Below, piece by piece: positions 11,056 to 19,835 of a stretch of 64,000 nucleotides of DNA. Source of the stretch: Ascarosepion bandense. Taxonomy: Eukaryota; Mollusca; Cephalopoda; Sepiida; Sepiidae. The stretch spans positions 62,001 through 126,000 of the forward strand of contig JBBBDQ010000401.1 of NCBI GenBank assembly GCA_037127315.1, given 5' to 3'. The translations under genes were made by a program, and so were the position numbers. Under the pieces are notes generated by a model, which saw only the letters and a list, made by a program, of their open reading frames with translations, did not search any database and was not told where the DNA came from. Positions within the stretch are counted from its first letter, which is position 1. Each line of letters begins with the position of its first letter.

Positions 11056-11630
11056 TTCAAAGAACACGTGATAAGAATTGGCATTTGTATAACTGTAAAT
11101 AAAGTAATGTAAAAACAAGTCCTTATGGCAGAAATTCATAAAGAAAAGATAGAAAGCAGTTTTAAATTTTATAAGCTATTTAAAGTTAGTAAGATAAGGC
11201 AACTGAACATGGATTAGGCTGCGATAGGGATAGTTTTGTCCACCACCGCAAGATGCTACAAAACCAAAATTAAAAATTCAAGTCCTGTTTTTAACTAAAC
11301 TCTAGTATGGAAATTATGCATGACGTCGTATACAACTATTTTTCAGAATCTATAATTGAAACTTCATTCAAGTGAATGAAGCTTGTAGTTCGAAAAGGTT
11401 ATCATGCGTCAGATCTCATATTTTGGAACTGCAGAATCACAAAGAAAGCTTTATCAAATAACAAGAACCATGTCACTTGGAGAATTCCAAAAGCAGCAGT
11501 GACCTAGATGAATAGTACACGCAGCTTAGAAAGTAAAGCTATAAAGATGTTGACTATCCACATTACTTTAAACAAAAAGTTAGGAAGGAAACGCTCATAA
11601 TTAATAGAAAGAATAGTCGTCTTGAGAAAC
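11052..11630. other. unresolved intergenic sequence
   Basis: Nothing was recognised. Confidence 0.3.
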
Positions 11631-11633
11631 TTT

Positions 11634-12085
11634 CTTCTTCTTCTTCTTCTTCTTCTTCTTCTTCTTCTTCTTCTTGTGCCGTGTCCCTTCAGGACGTAGG
11701 TGATCATGGTCTTCCACTTGGCTCTGTATCTTGTCGCTCTCAATAATTTTTCTCTTGGTATCTCTTCTAAGCCCCGCTCCGTCAACCATTGGGCTCAGAC
11801 CTAACAAGTACGTCTCGCGCTGCTTTCCCCTGTCTCTCCATCCATTTATCCGACCTGTGAGTATCATGTTCTCCAGGCCCTCCTTTCTCATTACGTGTCC
11901 CAGGAACCTCATTTGTCTCTTCCTGATATTTATTATCAGTTTTCTTCTCGTTTCCATCCTCTCCAACACCTCATCGTTGCACATGTGCTCTGTTCATGGT
12001 ATCCTCAGCATCCTTTTGTAAAACCACAGTTCTGCTGCTTCAAGCCTCTCCTTCGTCTATGAGATCGTCCAGTATTAAGATAAAG
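11634..12085 (-). pseudogene. RTE-like LINE, C-terminal fragment
   Basis: The minus-strand frame from 11984 reads 'MCNDEVLERMETRRKLIINIRKRQMRFLGHVMRKEGLENMILTGR', a strongly conserved block C-terminal to the reverse transcriptase in the endonuclease-reverse transcriptase (RTE-like) LINEs common in molluscs. It is followed by 'HLRPEGTRHKKK' and a (GAA)n tail seen as (CTT)n at 11632-11673. It is 5'-truncated. Related copies lie at 32222-33235, 47925-48205, 51165-52090, 52440-52690, 52845-53190, 59330-60140, 60140-60412, 61610-62240 and 62325-62530. Confidence 0.8.
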
Positions 12086-12656
12086 CTTACTCTGAGATTT
12101 TATAAATTTCAAACAGTAAATCTTTTCGGTCAATGAAATAATGCCGAATAATCCCTTATAAGGAAACGGCTAATATCCCCCATGACTACTTAGTAATGGC
12201 CCTGATTATCATAGAGTGCTGCATAATGGTGGACTTGTGTCAGACTTAAGTATAATTTCGTGTCAGACTAAAATTTATTATATATATTTATACAAAAAGT
12301 AACGGCTTGAGGGCAAATCCCAAACGGATCATATTAATATGTAATTAAATTCATATTAATATGTAATTAAGTTTATTTGCACAGACAGTATTTATTACAT
12401 ATAAACAAATTCAATTTTTCCCAAAAACCTATGGACATTTCAATGAGTAAATTTAACACCCATCAGCGAAAACAAAACATCATGGTAAGATAAATTTATT
12501 TGTTTGTGTGTATAAAAATGCGGAAGGTTAGGGAAGTAAAAAACGGAAGTAAGAGTAGGGAATATATATATATATATATATATATATAAGATTAAGTCAG
12601 TTAAGTTTGAGCGATCATGTTTCTTTCGATCCATGATTAACTAGTCAGAATATTTC
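12086..12656. other. unresolved, with a (TA)n run
   Basis: No gene or repeat family was recognised apart from (TA)n at 12560-12588 and a short duplicated TCATATTAATATGTAATTAA near 12330-12370. Confidence 0.4.
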
Positions 12657-12868
12657 TTGAAGTAGGTTGCCATTTCTTTTTGCAGTAGACCGGTTTCCAT
12701 CCAAGGCTACAGAACCCAATCTGTCCTGTAGTTCATAGACAGAGGAAGAAGAGATGGATTAAGACTTTTCCCAAATGTATTGGCGAATAAGTGAATCCAA
12801 CGAATTCAACTGGAATTCCAACTCGGCTCTCCGATTACTCGTTCCGAGCCGATATGCACTGCACCACA
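12657..12868 (-). mobile_element. SINE-A copy
   Basis: The minus-strand head contains CTGGTGCAGTGC-like and GATATCGGCTCGGAAC-like motifs and the B-box-like GAGTTGGAATTCC. The body ends at the AACCTACTT region. It abuts another SINE-A copy. Confidence 0.8.
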
Positions 12869-12869
12869 G

Positions 12870-13105
12870 TAAAGTGCCATACGTTGGGCGATCATGTCTC
12901 GAAAGAGACATGACTGACTAGGCAGGATATTAACCCGCAGTAGGTTGCCATTACTTTCTGCGGTAGACTGGTTGCCAGCCAAGGCTATTGAACCCAATCT
13001 GTTTTATTATTTAACCCATAACTGGAGGGATGAGACGGATTAATACCTTTCCCAAGGGTATTTGTGCGTAAGTAAATGCAGGGAATTCAACTTGAATACA
13101 AAGCG
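12870..13105 (-). mobile_element. SINE-A copy, head-truncated
   Basis: Contains the 3' hairpin TGTCTCTTTCGAGACA (read on the minus strand) and the complete body, but not the tRNA-like head. It lies head-to-tail with the previous copy. Confidence 0.8.
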
Positions 13106-13557
13106 AAAAATAGAAGCGATGGCATGGTGGCAAATGAAATTTCTATTTGCCACGTAAAGTTGCTTTCTTTGTTCCCGTTTTATTTATATTGGGTCTTATT
13201 TTCATAGATTGATTGGCAGATGAGAAGACGGGGGACGAAGCAGTTTAACTTCTTGTTTATTGATTTTTTTTTCCTCCTGGGTTGTGTTGTTTCTCTTGCC
13301 AATGGGACTTGTTACTTTTCAGGGATGGGGGATGGGAATATGGTCATACTTTGACTGTTTTATAATACATAAAACCGCCTGCTTTATTTTTGTCTTTACC
13401 TTGGATTATATAGGTGCGTCTCAAGTGTAATATACTAAACAACAACATGTCTACATGCATGGAGGAAGAAATAACGAATACAATTCTCTACACACATGCA
13501 AGTAAATACGTATGTATGTATGAGTAGACAAAGCATATACATACCGATTACCTACAA

Positions 13558-13558
<1 letters not shown>
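13106..13558. other. unresolved intergenic sequence
   Basis: Nothing was recognised. Confidence 0.3.
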
Positions 13559-13605
<47 letters not shown>

Positions 13606-13607
13606 GT

Positions 13608-13647
<40 letters not shown>
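13559..13647. repeat. (TA)n then (TG)n microsatellite
   Basis: A TA array runs straight into a TG array. It lies at the terminus of the Penelope 3' end that follows. Confidence 0.95.
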
Positions 13648-13649
<2 letters not shown>

Positions 13650-13650
<1 letters not shown>

Positions 13651-14085
13651 TTAGGCACGTCAGATTAAATAACTTACAAACATTATGTCTGCTTATTTTT
13701 AATAAAATCCGTTCGTACTCACTGATAATCTTTCGTGTATTATAATTGGTAGATAAAAGAAATGCGCTGTAATTTTTACAGTTGATTTTATTGTCCGTTT
13801 CTCAATGCTCCCAAGTACTTTCAATCTATTTCCGAGGTCATCTTCAGAGGTGTAAGTTGTAAAACAAAAAATAACCACATATCTGTGCGGCTAAAAATCC
13901 CTGTATTACTACTGTTTTAAAAGTAGCAGTTGAAAATTATGCCTAACGTTCGTTAAAACGTGAATATGGAAATTTTTATGTTGTAATGTCATGATCATGC
14001 CCGTATTAAAGCATGAAAAATAACTATTCTATTTATAAACATTTTAGAACATTACTATAGTATTCGTAGCTGATTCTAAGTGATG
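13650..14085 (-). mobile_element. Penelope-like element 3' end (family P1)
   Basis: Minus-strand copy of the same terminal sequence as 26850-27430, 37880-38190 and 42376-42985. The shared landmarks are TTTTTTCATGCTTTAA, AGTACTTGGGA and 'AAGATTATCCNTGAGTATGAACGG'. It includes a hammerhead-type core at 13808-13853. Confidence 0.7.
13808..13853 (-). ncRNA. hammerhead-like ribozyme, family P1
   Basis: Minus strand: ACACCT, CTGAAGA, a stem II that starts ACCTC but is partly eroded on its 3' side, GAAAG, palindromic stem III AGTACT, T at the cleavage position, then GGGAG returning to stem I. The better preserved copy is at 27232-27276. Confidence 0.55.
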
Positions 14086-14118
14086 GCTTCAGTTATATAT
14101 ATATATACATATATATAA

Positions 14119-14607
14119 GTTATATATACTATTAACAAATATTTAAATAATACAAACCTATCAGGGAATTTAAAATGTGGAAAGCCTCGCTGTTTAATTT
14201 GTAAACATTTAATAACAGACAAAACATTCTCTGTACCAAACACCAAAATAAAATTACACCCACCAAACCTTACTTGTGATAACAAAAGCATCATCTACTT
14301 TCTCTTCTGCTCAATTTGCCCCAACAGTGGATATATCGGCGAATCCGGTAATAGCTTTAGATTTCGCTTCAATAATCACAAACTAAATATACGACAAAAA
14401 AATGTATACTCCCCAATTGCAGCCCATTTTAATCAACCTGATCATACTTTAGAAAATTGCAAATGTTTACTAATAGACTCCAATTTTAGTTCTACATACA
14501 CACGCAGAAAGAAAGAAACATACTGGATTTTAAAATTAAATACACACAAGCTAGGGTTAAATAGGGACTTAGGTGTGTTGAATCTTTACAAATATTTCAA
14601 TAGCTAA
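14119..14607 (+). CDS. Penelope-like element, GIY-YIG endonuclease domain
   Basis: An uninterrupted frame of 162 codons, without ATG because it is the 3' part of a longer polyprotein. Near its start it carries a cysteine motif, CGKPRCLICKHL. The GIY-YIG nuclease signature follows: IIYFLFCSICPNSGYIGESG, then FRFRFNNHKLNIR, PIAAHFNQPDHTLENC and RKKETYWILKLNTHKLGLNRDLG, ending at TAA 14605-14607. GIY-YIG nucleases of this family nick target DNA during retrotransposition of Penelope-like elements. Upstream, the frame runs into (TA)n and the reverse transcriptase is absent, so the copy is 5'-truncated. The intact reading frame suggests fairly recent insertion. A 3' copy starting at the same GLNRDLG codons lies at 57849. 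Confidence 0.85.
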   Translation, partial: VIYTINKYLNNTNLSGNLKCGKPRCLICKHLITDKTFSVPNTKIKLHPPNLTCDNKSIIYFLFCSICPNSGYIGESGNSFRFRFNNHKLNIRQKNVYSPIAAHFNQPDHTLENCKCLLIDSNFSSTYTRRKKETYWILKLNTHKLGLNRDLGVLNLYKYFNS

Positions 14608-14879
14608 AAAAATTTTTTCAGATATTCCAAGAAATTTTTATCTAAAACAAACAGACTTACTCTATGGACGTGCCGCATGTTGTGAACAAACACACCACGT
14701 GATGTAAACAAAAAATATCCGAACGCTATCGTGAAATACGTTTCTAATTCAAATTTAAAAATCAGTTGTTTCTGATGAAGGACCGAGGGCGGTCTGAAAT
14801 ATAAAATATAATAAAAATAAACAAATACTGTTAAAAAAAAGTACATTTTTAAATTCAAAACTTTTTATTAATATTCTTT

Positions 14880-14882
<3 letters not shown>
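14608..14882 (+). mobile_element. Penelope 3' untranslated region (family P2)
   Basis: Near-parallel to 57905-58206. Contains CTGATGA, a GGACCG/CGGTCT stem and GAAAT at about 14777-14806, the order of a hammerhead core, but no satisfactory stem I. It ends with TACATTTTTAAA and TTTCCTATATA, running into (TA)n. Confidence 0.7.

Positions 14883-14938
<56 letters not shown>
14883..14938. repeat. (TA)n microsatellite
   Basis: About 27 TA units directly at the Penelope 3' end. Confidence 0.95.
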
Positions 14939-15332
14939 TAAATCGTTATAGGTTAGATTTACATTAGATTTGACCTGTAACCAGTTGTATTAGAAAGTGT
15001 TAATACATGTTTGAATGAAGATTCTACATGCACAGCTTTTAGATATTTAGGTCTACTTTGTTTTCAGTTTTCCTTATTGACCTCTATTAATAATCTGAGA
15101 GACGCTTTCTGCCTTCCATCAGCATGCCCGACTCGTTGTACCTCTTCTGGCTAAAGTTTTCGGCTGATAGGAAGTGGAAAATATACATTGTGATGAAGTT
15201 CCATAGCGGCACTCTCGACAATTTTCCTTCTATATATAACAGATGCATTTAATAAAGACTTGAAGTCTCTCATAGGACGAATAGGGTTGACTAAGTTAAG
15301 TTTTTCTTTTGTCTTTATATATATATATATAT
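14939..15332. other. unresolved intergenic sequence
   Basis: Nothing was recognised except a short (TA)n at 15317-15332. Confidence 0.3.
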
Positions 15333-15334
15333 GT

Positions 15335-15434
15335 ATAGGGTGTCCATAAGGTTGTGTGCATTTTTAAAAATTTATAACTTTATTTGTATAATAAATTTCT
15401 TAAAGTACACATGAACTTTATGGACACCCTATAT
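15335..15434. mobile_element. MITE with TA target duplication
   Basis: The left end TAGGGTGTCCATAAGG and right end CTTTATGGACACCCTA are inverted repeats of about 15-16 bp around about 70 bp of AT-rich, non-coding DNA. TA dinucleotides flank it. This is the structure of a small non-autonomous Tc1/mariner-type element. Confidence 0.75.
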
Positions 15435-15438
15435 ATTA

Positions 15439-15440
<2 letters not shown>

Positions 15441-15488
<48 letters not shown>

Positions 15489-15497
15489 GTGTGTTTG

Positions 15498-15552
<55 letters not shown>
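15441..15552. repeat. (TA)n then (TG)n microsatellite
   Basis: About 22 TA units, a short interruption, and about 28 TG units. Frames on both strands here are artefacts. Confidence 0.95.
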
Positions 15553-15555
<3 letters not shown>

Positions 15556-15830
15556 CCGAGCGATCGGAGCGTTAACGTCCCGACCATGAAACCGGAGTTC
15601 TAATTTATACTGGTCAATTAATCGATGTGACTTATTGATAATATCGACCTGGCAAGATGATTCCACGATCGGAAAGTGCATAGAAAACTTTCCACGTGTC
15701 GTCCCAAACCTTGTGAGTAAAATAGATCAAATGAAACGTTACTATAGCAGCCGCAAAAACTCACGAGACATCGTGACCGGATTTGAACGTATGGCCTTGG
15801 TCAAATAGGTGATTCCACGCATGTCCCCCT

Positions 15831-15832
<2 letters not shown>
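15553..15832 (+). mobile_element. SINE-D copy
   Basis: Begins TAGCCGAGCGATCGGAGCG, like the A box of tRNA-Leu/Ser, with a degenerate B box GGAGTTCTAATTT about 45 bases later. The body phrase CCCAAACCTTGTGAGTAAAA and the end GACATCGTGACCGGATTTGA recur in diverged form at 54308-54620. Confidence 0.65.
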
Positions 15833-15833
<1 letters not shown>

Positions 15834-15867
<34 letters not shown>

Positions 15868-15935
15868 AATGAATAAGGAACAAAGAAAATATTTGCAAGG
15901 TTGAAAACATTAATTTAATACAGTGCTCAATATAA

Positions 15936-15970
<35 letters not shown>

Positions 15971-16052
15971 GTAGATATATATTCCTATTCTCTAGCCAGT
16001 AACTGCTTGTGCCTTAGTGACTTTATTGCCTTGCATGGAGTGATTTCGATTA

Positions 16053-16102
<50 letters not shown>
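15834..16102. repeat. three (TA)n arrays
   Basis: Arrays at 15834-15866, 15938-15967 and 16054-16101. Confidence 0.95.
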
Positions 16103-16105
<3 letters not shown>

Positions 16106-16147
16106 AATTGAAATCACCCCATGCAAGGCAATAAAGTCACTAACTGG
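16004..16147. repeat. inverted repeat around (TA)n
   Basis: The sequence at about 16010-16052 (TTAGTGACTTTATTGCC...) is repeated inverted at about 16104-16143, with the (TA)n array as loop. The arms are over 40 bp with few mismatches, so the whole can form a long hairpin. Confidence 0.85.
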
Positions 16148-16895
16148 GTAGAGAATCGGAATAATTAGAAAGTAGAAACATTAATAATGAACGGGAAGAA
16201 GAAAGTGTAATCATGACATTGCATTTTAATTTTTTAAGATTATGGTTGGAAAGCACAAGAGAGAAATGCGAGAAAAGTAACTGTGGTCAACAAATTTACA
16301 ATTACATCTACGCACCTCAATTGTAAATTGATGAGATCTCGACGCTAGTGGTCCTGGGTATGACGGTAAATTGCATCCGGCAGCAAGGCCTCTTATTGGG
16401 AGGTTGTGAGGAGCATGGAACCACCTCATAATTTGCTGCTGGAGTGGTAGGACCTGTTAGGGTCCCAGCTATGGGCAAATAGTTAATCCCCAAACTAAGG
16501 TCAAAACACTATAAATGTATAAAAGTAGACTTTTATATAATTATATACATAAAAATAGACTTTTATAGAAAAATATACATTTTTGAAGGAAAAAAGACTA
16601 TTGCCATAATACATTTTTAAAGGAAAAAAATTATTACCAGCAGTTCATTTTAATACAAAACTAGAACACATTTTCAGTATTCTATAATAAAAAAAAAATT
16701 AAGTTATAGATTTTTCATTAAAATCTGATTAAATCAACCTTCTCGCTATAAACAAACATTTAAAAAATACCTTAAAACCCCACCTTTTTTGGCATTAAAT
16801 AACCCACAATGGTTAATATGCCGTTAAACAAAACTCAGACTCTAATTCGACGCTAATCTAGTATTGCGCTTAAATTCAAATGTGCTTTAACGTAG
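16148..16895. other. unresolved intergenic sequence
   Basis: A short local duplication of TATAATTATATACATAAAAATAG-like sequence lies near 16510-16590. Nothing else was recognised. Confidence 0.3.
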
Positions 16896-17580
16896 AGCTC
16901 ATCTTAACAATTACCATGGATTTATTGAAAAGGTACAAGGTGACTGAAGTAGAGACGGTAGGTCAATACTAATAATATTCTTGATTTTTCCTTGGATTTT
17001 ATCAAGAAGCTCTAGATAAATAGCAGTAGCTCTTGGTCATATGTGATCAGCAATATTCTAAGCGTGAATGAATAGTAGACTTATAGATATGTAAGATAGA
17101 TTCTGGAGAGAAAAATTGTCTAGCACGACGCAGTGTAACTAGTTTTTTAGCAGCTGATCTGGCAATGGATTCAGTACAATACAGTATTTCCCCTTCATAT
17201 TAGCCGAGATTATTAGGCCCGAGATGCCACAAAAAGTCGGCCCTAAAGATGAAAGGCATTGAGGGGACTCTCAGATGATTAGTAAGACATTAGTTTAGTT
17301 TTAGAGGCGTTAAAGTTAACAAGCCATCCTTTGTCCCAATTAACAATAGACTGAAGACCATTTTGGATATCAGATGCTATTTTGACTTCATCTTACTGAT
17401 CAGCCTTGGTATCAAGACAAAATTAAATGTCATCAGCGCAAATACCAAGTTGGGAGCTGATGTTATCGAGAAGGACATTCAAGAAATTTTTTTTAAAAGT
17501 AGAGCCAAGGAAGGAACCCTGGGGGACACACGCATTTGTACGAAAGAATCTGAGAGTGGCCGTCCAGGATAACTTTCATT
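16896..17580 (-). pseudogene. CR1/jockey-like LINE, reverse transcriptase palm to C-terminus
   Basis: Minus-strand pieces in order: 'VPQGSFLGSTF' (PQGS box), 'LLDNISSQLGICADD' (catalytic ADD box), 'DIQNGLQSIVNWDKGWLVNFNASKTKLMS', then, after a decayed stretch, 'RATAIYLELLDKIQGKIKNIISID'. These are reverse transcriptase motifs of a non-LTR retrotransposon in the CR1/jockey range. Several stops and frameshifts interrupt it. A plus-strand relative begins at 63720, and 3' ends of a similar LINE lie at 35680, 41577 and 54880. Confidence 0.8.
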
Positions 17581-17771
17581 TCACTATTTGATAAGAAAAA
17601 CTGAAGCAGATCAAAATTTTGTCCGTGTGTGTACATACAAACACATTTACAAGGTTATTGCGTTCTTTCAAGTCAAAGTACGTTTTATTGATTTTTTGCA
17701 TATATATAGGTATATGAATCCGAAAGAAAGCGACTTGAATGTAAAACCCCAAAGAGATCCTATTAATAACT

Positions 17772-17802
<31 letters not shown>

Positions 17803-17896
17803 AAAGGTTACTAATGGAAATACTTTCCACAGTTAGATATTTACTTTAAAAAGAGCTCAATATAAATGTAGAGCATAAACATATTTGGTAAAAATA
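17581..17896. other. unresolved, with (TA)n at 17773-17799
   Basis: Nothing was recognised besides the microsatellite. Confidence 0.4.
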
Positions 17897-18136
17897 ATAA
17901 TAATAATAATAAGGAATCCCTGGAAACCCCAGCTTAAGAGATATACAAAAAATTGTCTTATTAAGTACAGCCCACACACTAAGGAAAACTTTATCTATGT
18001 AATGCTGGAGATGATAGGGAAGATAGAAAAACATGAAATGGAGCCATAACAACACGCCACTACCTGCCTTAGGTCTCCCCGCAGACTTGGTTGGTAGTGA
18101 GACCAAAGCAGTAATCGAAATATGATGAAAAATGAC

Positions 18137-18178
<42 letters not shown>
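17897..18178 (+). pseudogene. Dong/R4-like LINE 3' end between (AAT)n arrays
   Basis: Starts directly after (AAT)n, reads 'GIPGNPSLRDIQKIVLLSTAHTLRKTLSM*', then carries the same 3' untranslated region as the copies at 45441 and 46186, and ends in (AAT)n at 18139-18178. It is a severely 5'-truncated insertion. Confidence 0.85.
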
Positions 18179-18256
18179 GCATATTGCAACTTAATAGCTA
18201 TAAAGTTTCGAGCAGTAAAATGTGTTGAATTTATTTTGTAATATATAGATAAAGAG

Positions 18257-18259
<3 letters not shown>

Positions 18260-18311
<52 letters not shown>
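18260..18311. repeat. (TA)n microsatellite
   Basis: About 26 TA units. Confidence 0.95.
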
Positions 18312-18313
<2 letters not shown>

Positions 18314-18789
18314 AAAATGAAGAAATAAAGACAAGGTCAACCATTGAGATGAATTAAGTGTGTTGGGAAGTTATATCACCTCAAAGAACGGCGTGTGTAC
18401 GTCTCACTAGACGGTAGTGCAGCAAATGTTTCGCCGCGAAAAGCTGGACATGTCAAAAAATTTTAAGCGGGAAGAAGAAAAAGATAAAGTATAAAAATAA
18501 ATGAAAGGAAATAAGAAAAAAAGAAAAAAAGAAGAGAGAAGAGGAGAAAAGTAAAAGACGAATTCAAAGGTTGGAAAAGATAAAAATAAAAGAAATAAAA
18601 TCAAAACCAATAGAAAAATAAGAATAATGATAAACTGGAATATTAAAATATATATTTAAAGGGATTTGTTCATTAGTACAAATAAAATAAAGTAAAAAGA
18701 GTAATTTTAAAATGTTATTAAAAAATTACCAGTTCAATAAGCTAAATTTGTTTAATGTTATAAGGGGATTTTTTCATAAGTACAAATAA
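18312..18789. other. purine-rich unresolved sequence
   Basis: GAAA/AAAT-rich on the plus strand (18460-18620). The phrase TACAAATAAAATAA recurs near 18678 and 18780, suggesting a local duplication. No gene. Confidence 0.4.
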
Positions 18790-19025
18790 AATAATAACAG
18801 AGTTTTGTAATTTGCTTGACGCGTTGTGTATAAAAACTGTATATGTGGGTTATTTGAAAGCTATCACAATGCCTTTAGTAAAATAAAGGAAGGTGTTGGG
18901 TATTGCCTATTTATTATTCATTTATATTTCGAGGTCAGAATTATAGGAGAGCTTGATTTCACGTCCGAAGGTAGACCGTGCCTTTAAACTAAGGGCCCTA
19001 TTTCGCTGCTACTGCTGTCGTTAAT
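18790..19025 (+). repeat. dispersed repeat R2, copy 1
   Basis: Inverted copy of 42107-42352. Shared phrases include AGAGTTTTGT, GGTGTTGGGTATTGCC, TTATTATTCATT and GCTTGATTTCACGTCCG. In the other copy the centre contains CTGAAGATG and TTGAAAT, the spacing of a decayed hammerhead, so R2 may be another Penelope-type terminal repeat. Confidence 0.65.
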
Positions 19026-19242
19026 TGTAGTGAGTATGTTTATGTTTGTACCTGTAAGTGTGTTAGAGCATGTATGTGTGTGTGCTTATGGTTTATATAA
19101 GTGTGCGCGATAGTAGGATTTAACTTTCTCGCATCTTTGAGAGGGCGCCGTTTTACGATTTGATTATATATCTGTCTGCTTTAATTTATGGTTTAATATG
19201 TGAGCGCTGGCCGGTGGCAGGGTTTGCAAAAATCTTTGCTCG
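19026..19242. other. unresolved intergenic sequence
   Basis: Nothing was recognised. Confidence 0.3.
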
Positions 19243-19835
19243 AAATTCATTGTTAATATAGTGACCGCAACTTGGCATTTAATGTTTGTATTAGTGCTGA
19301 TTTCTAATAAGTTCTAGATTCAAAGCTTACGTCACTCATGCGTTGTATTTTGGGTCATTCTTCGGATGGTCAAGAATTGATTTGGCAGATTTTCTCGGCA
19401 GGGTGATTTTAACCCGAACGATTATGTGTTTTGCCTGCCATTCGATAAACCGAAGATTACAACTGAAAACAAAATCCCAAGAGTTTGAAAATCGATATTC
19501 CAACTGCCTTTCACCATTTGAAGAGACTCGTTTTCAAGAAAAAAGGCTAATGTGGGCCAATAAAAAAGGCGTCATTTTCTCCCAGAACAACGCAAGACCG
19601 CTTGTTACAAAACGCACTTTGCAGAATCTTATAGATATCAAACGGTGAAATCCTCAAGAATTTACCGTGTTCTCTTGAGTTCTTACAGATTTTCATTTGT
19701 TCTGAATTGTTCAGTAGAGGCTAAATGACAAAAATTGAACTCTGATCAGTCAGTCGAAAACACTAATTTCCAAATATAAACACGACGTTTCTCCGAAATG
19801 GGATCCACAAGATTGTAGAATAACAATTGTTACAC
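19243..19835 (+). pseudogene. mariner-family transposase, broken
   Basis: The open part at 19343-19648 ends with 'EKRLMWANKKGVIFSQNNARPLVTKRTLQNL', the mariner QDNARPH block (second catalytic Asp) with Asp changed to Asn and His to Leu. After the frame is lost, sequence resembling the PSD region and 'NTNFQI...TRRFSEMGSTRL' follows. The leader at 19243-19340 aligns with 33465-33560, so this and 33465-34255 are two copies of one mariner family. The changed active-site residue and the stops make it inactive. Confidence 0.75.

Noticed and set aside
11504..11785. Arg- or Lys-rich tail protein
   Set aside because: The runs come from a (CTT)n tail of a LINE read in other frames.
14777..14806. Full hammerhead in the P2 Penelope 3' region
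   Set aside because: Core and stem II are present in two copies, but no consistent stem III, cleavage residue and stem I combination could be drawn.
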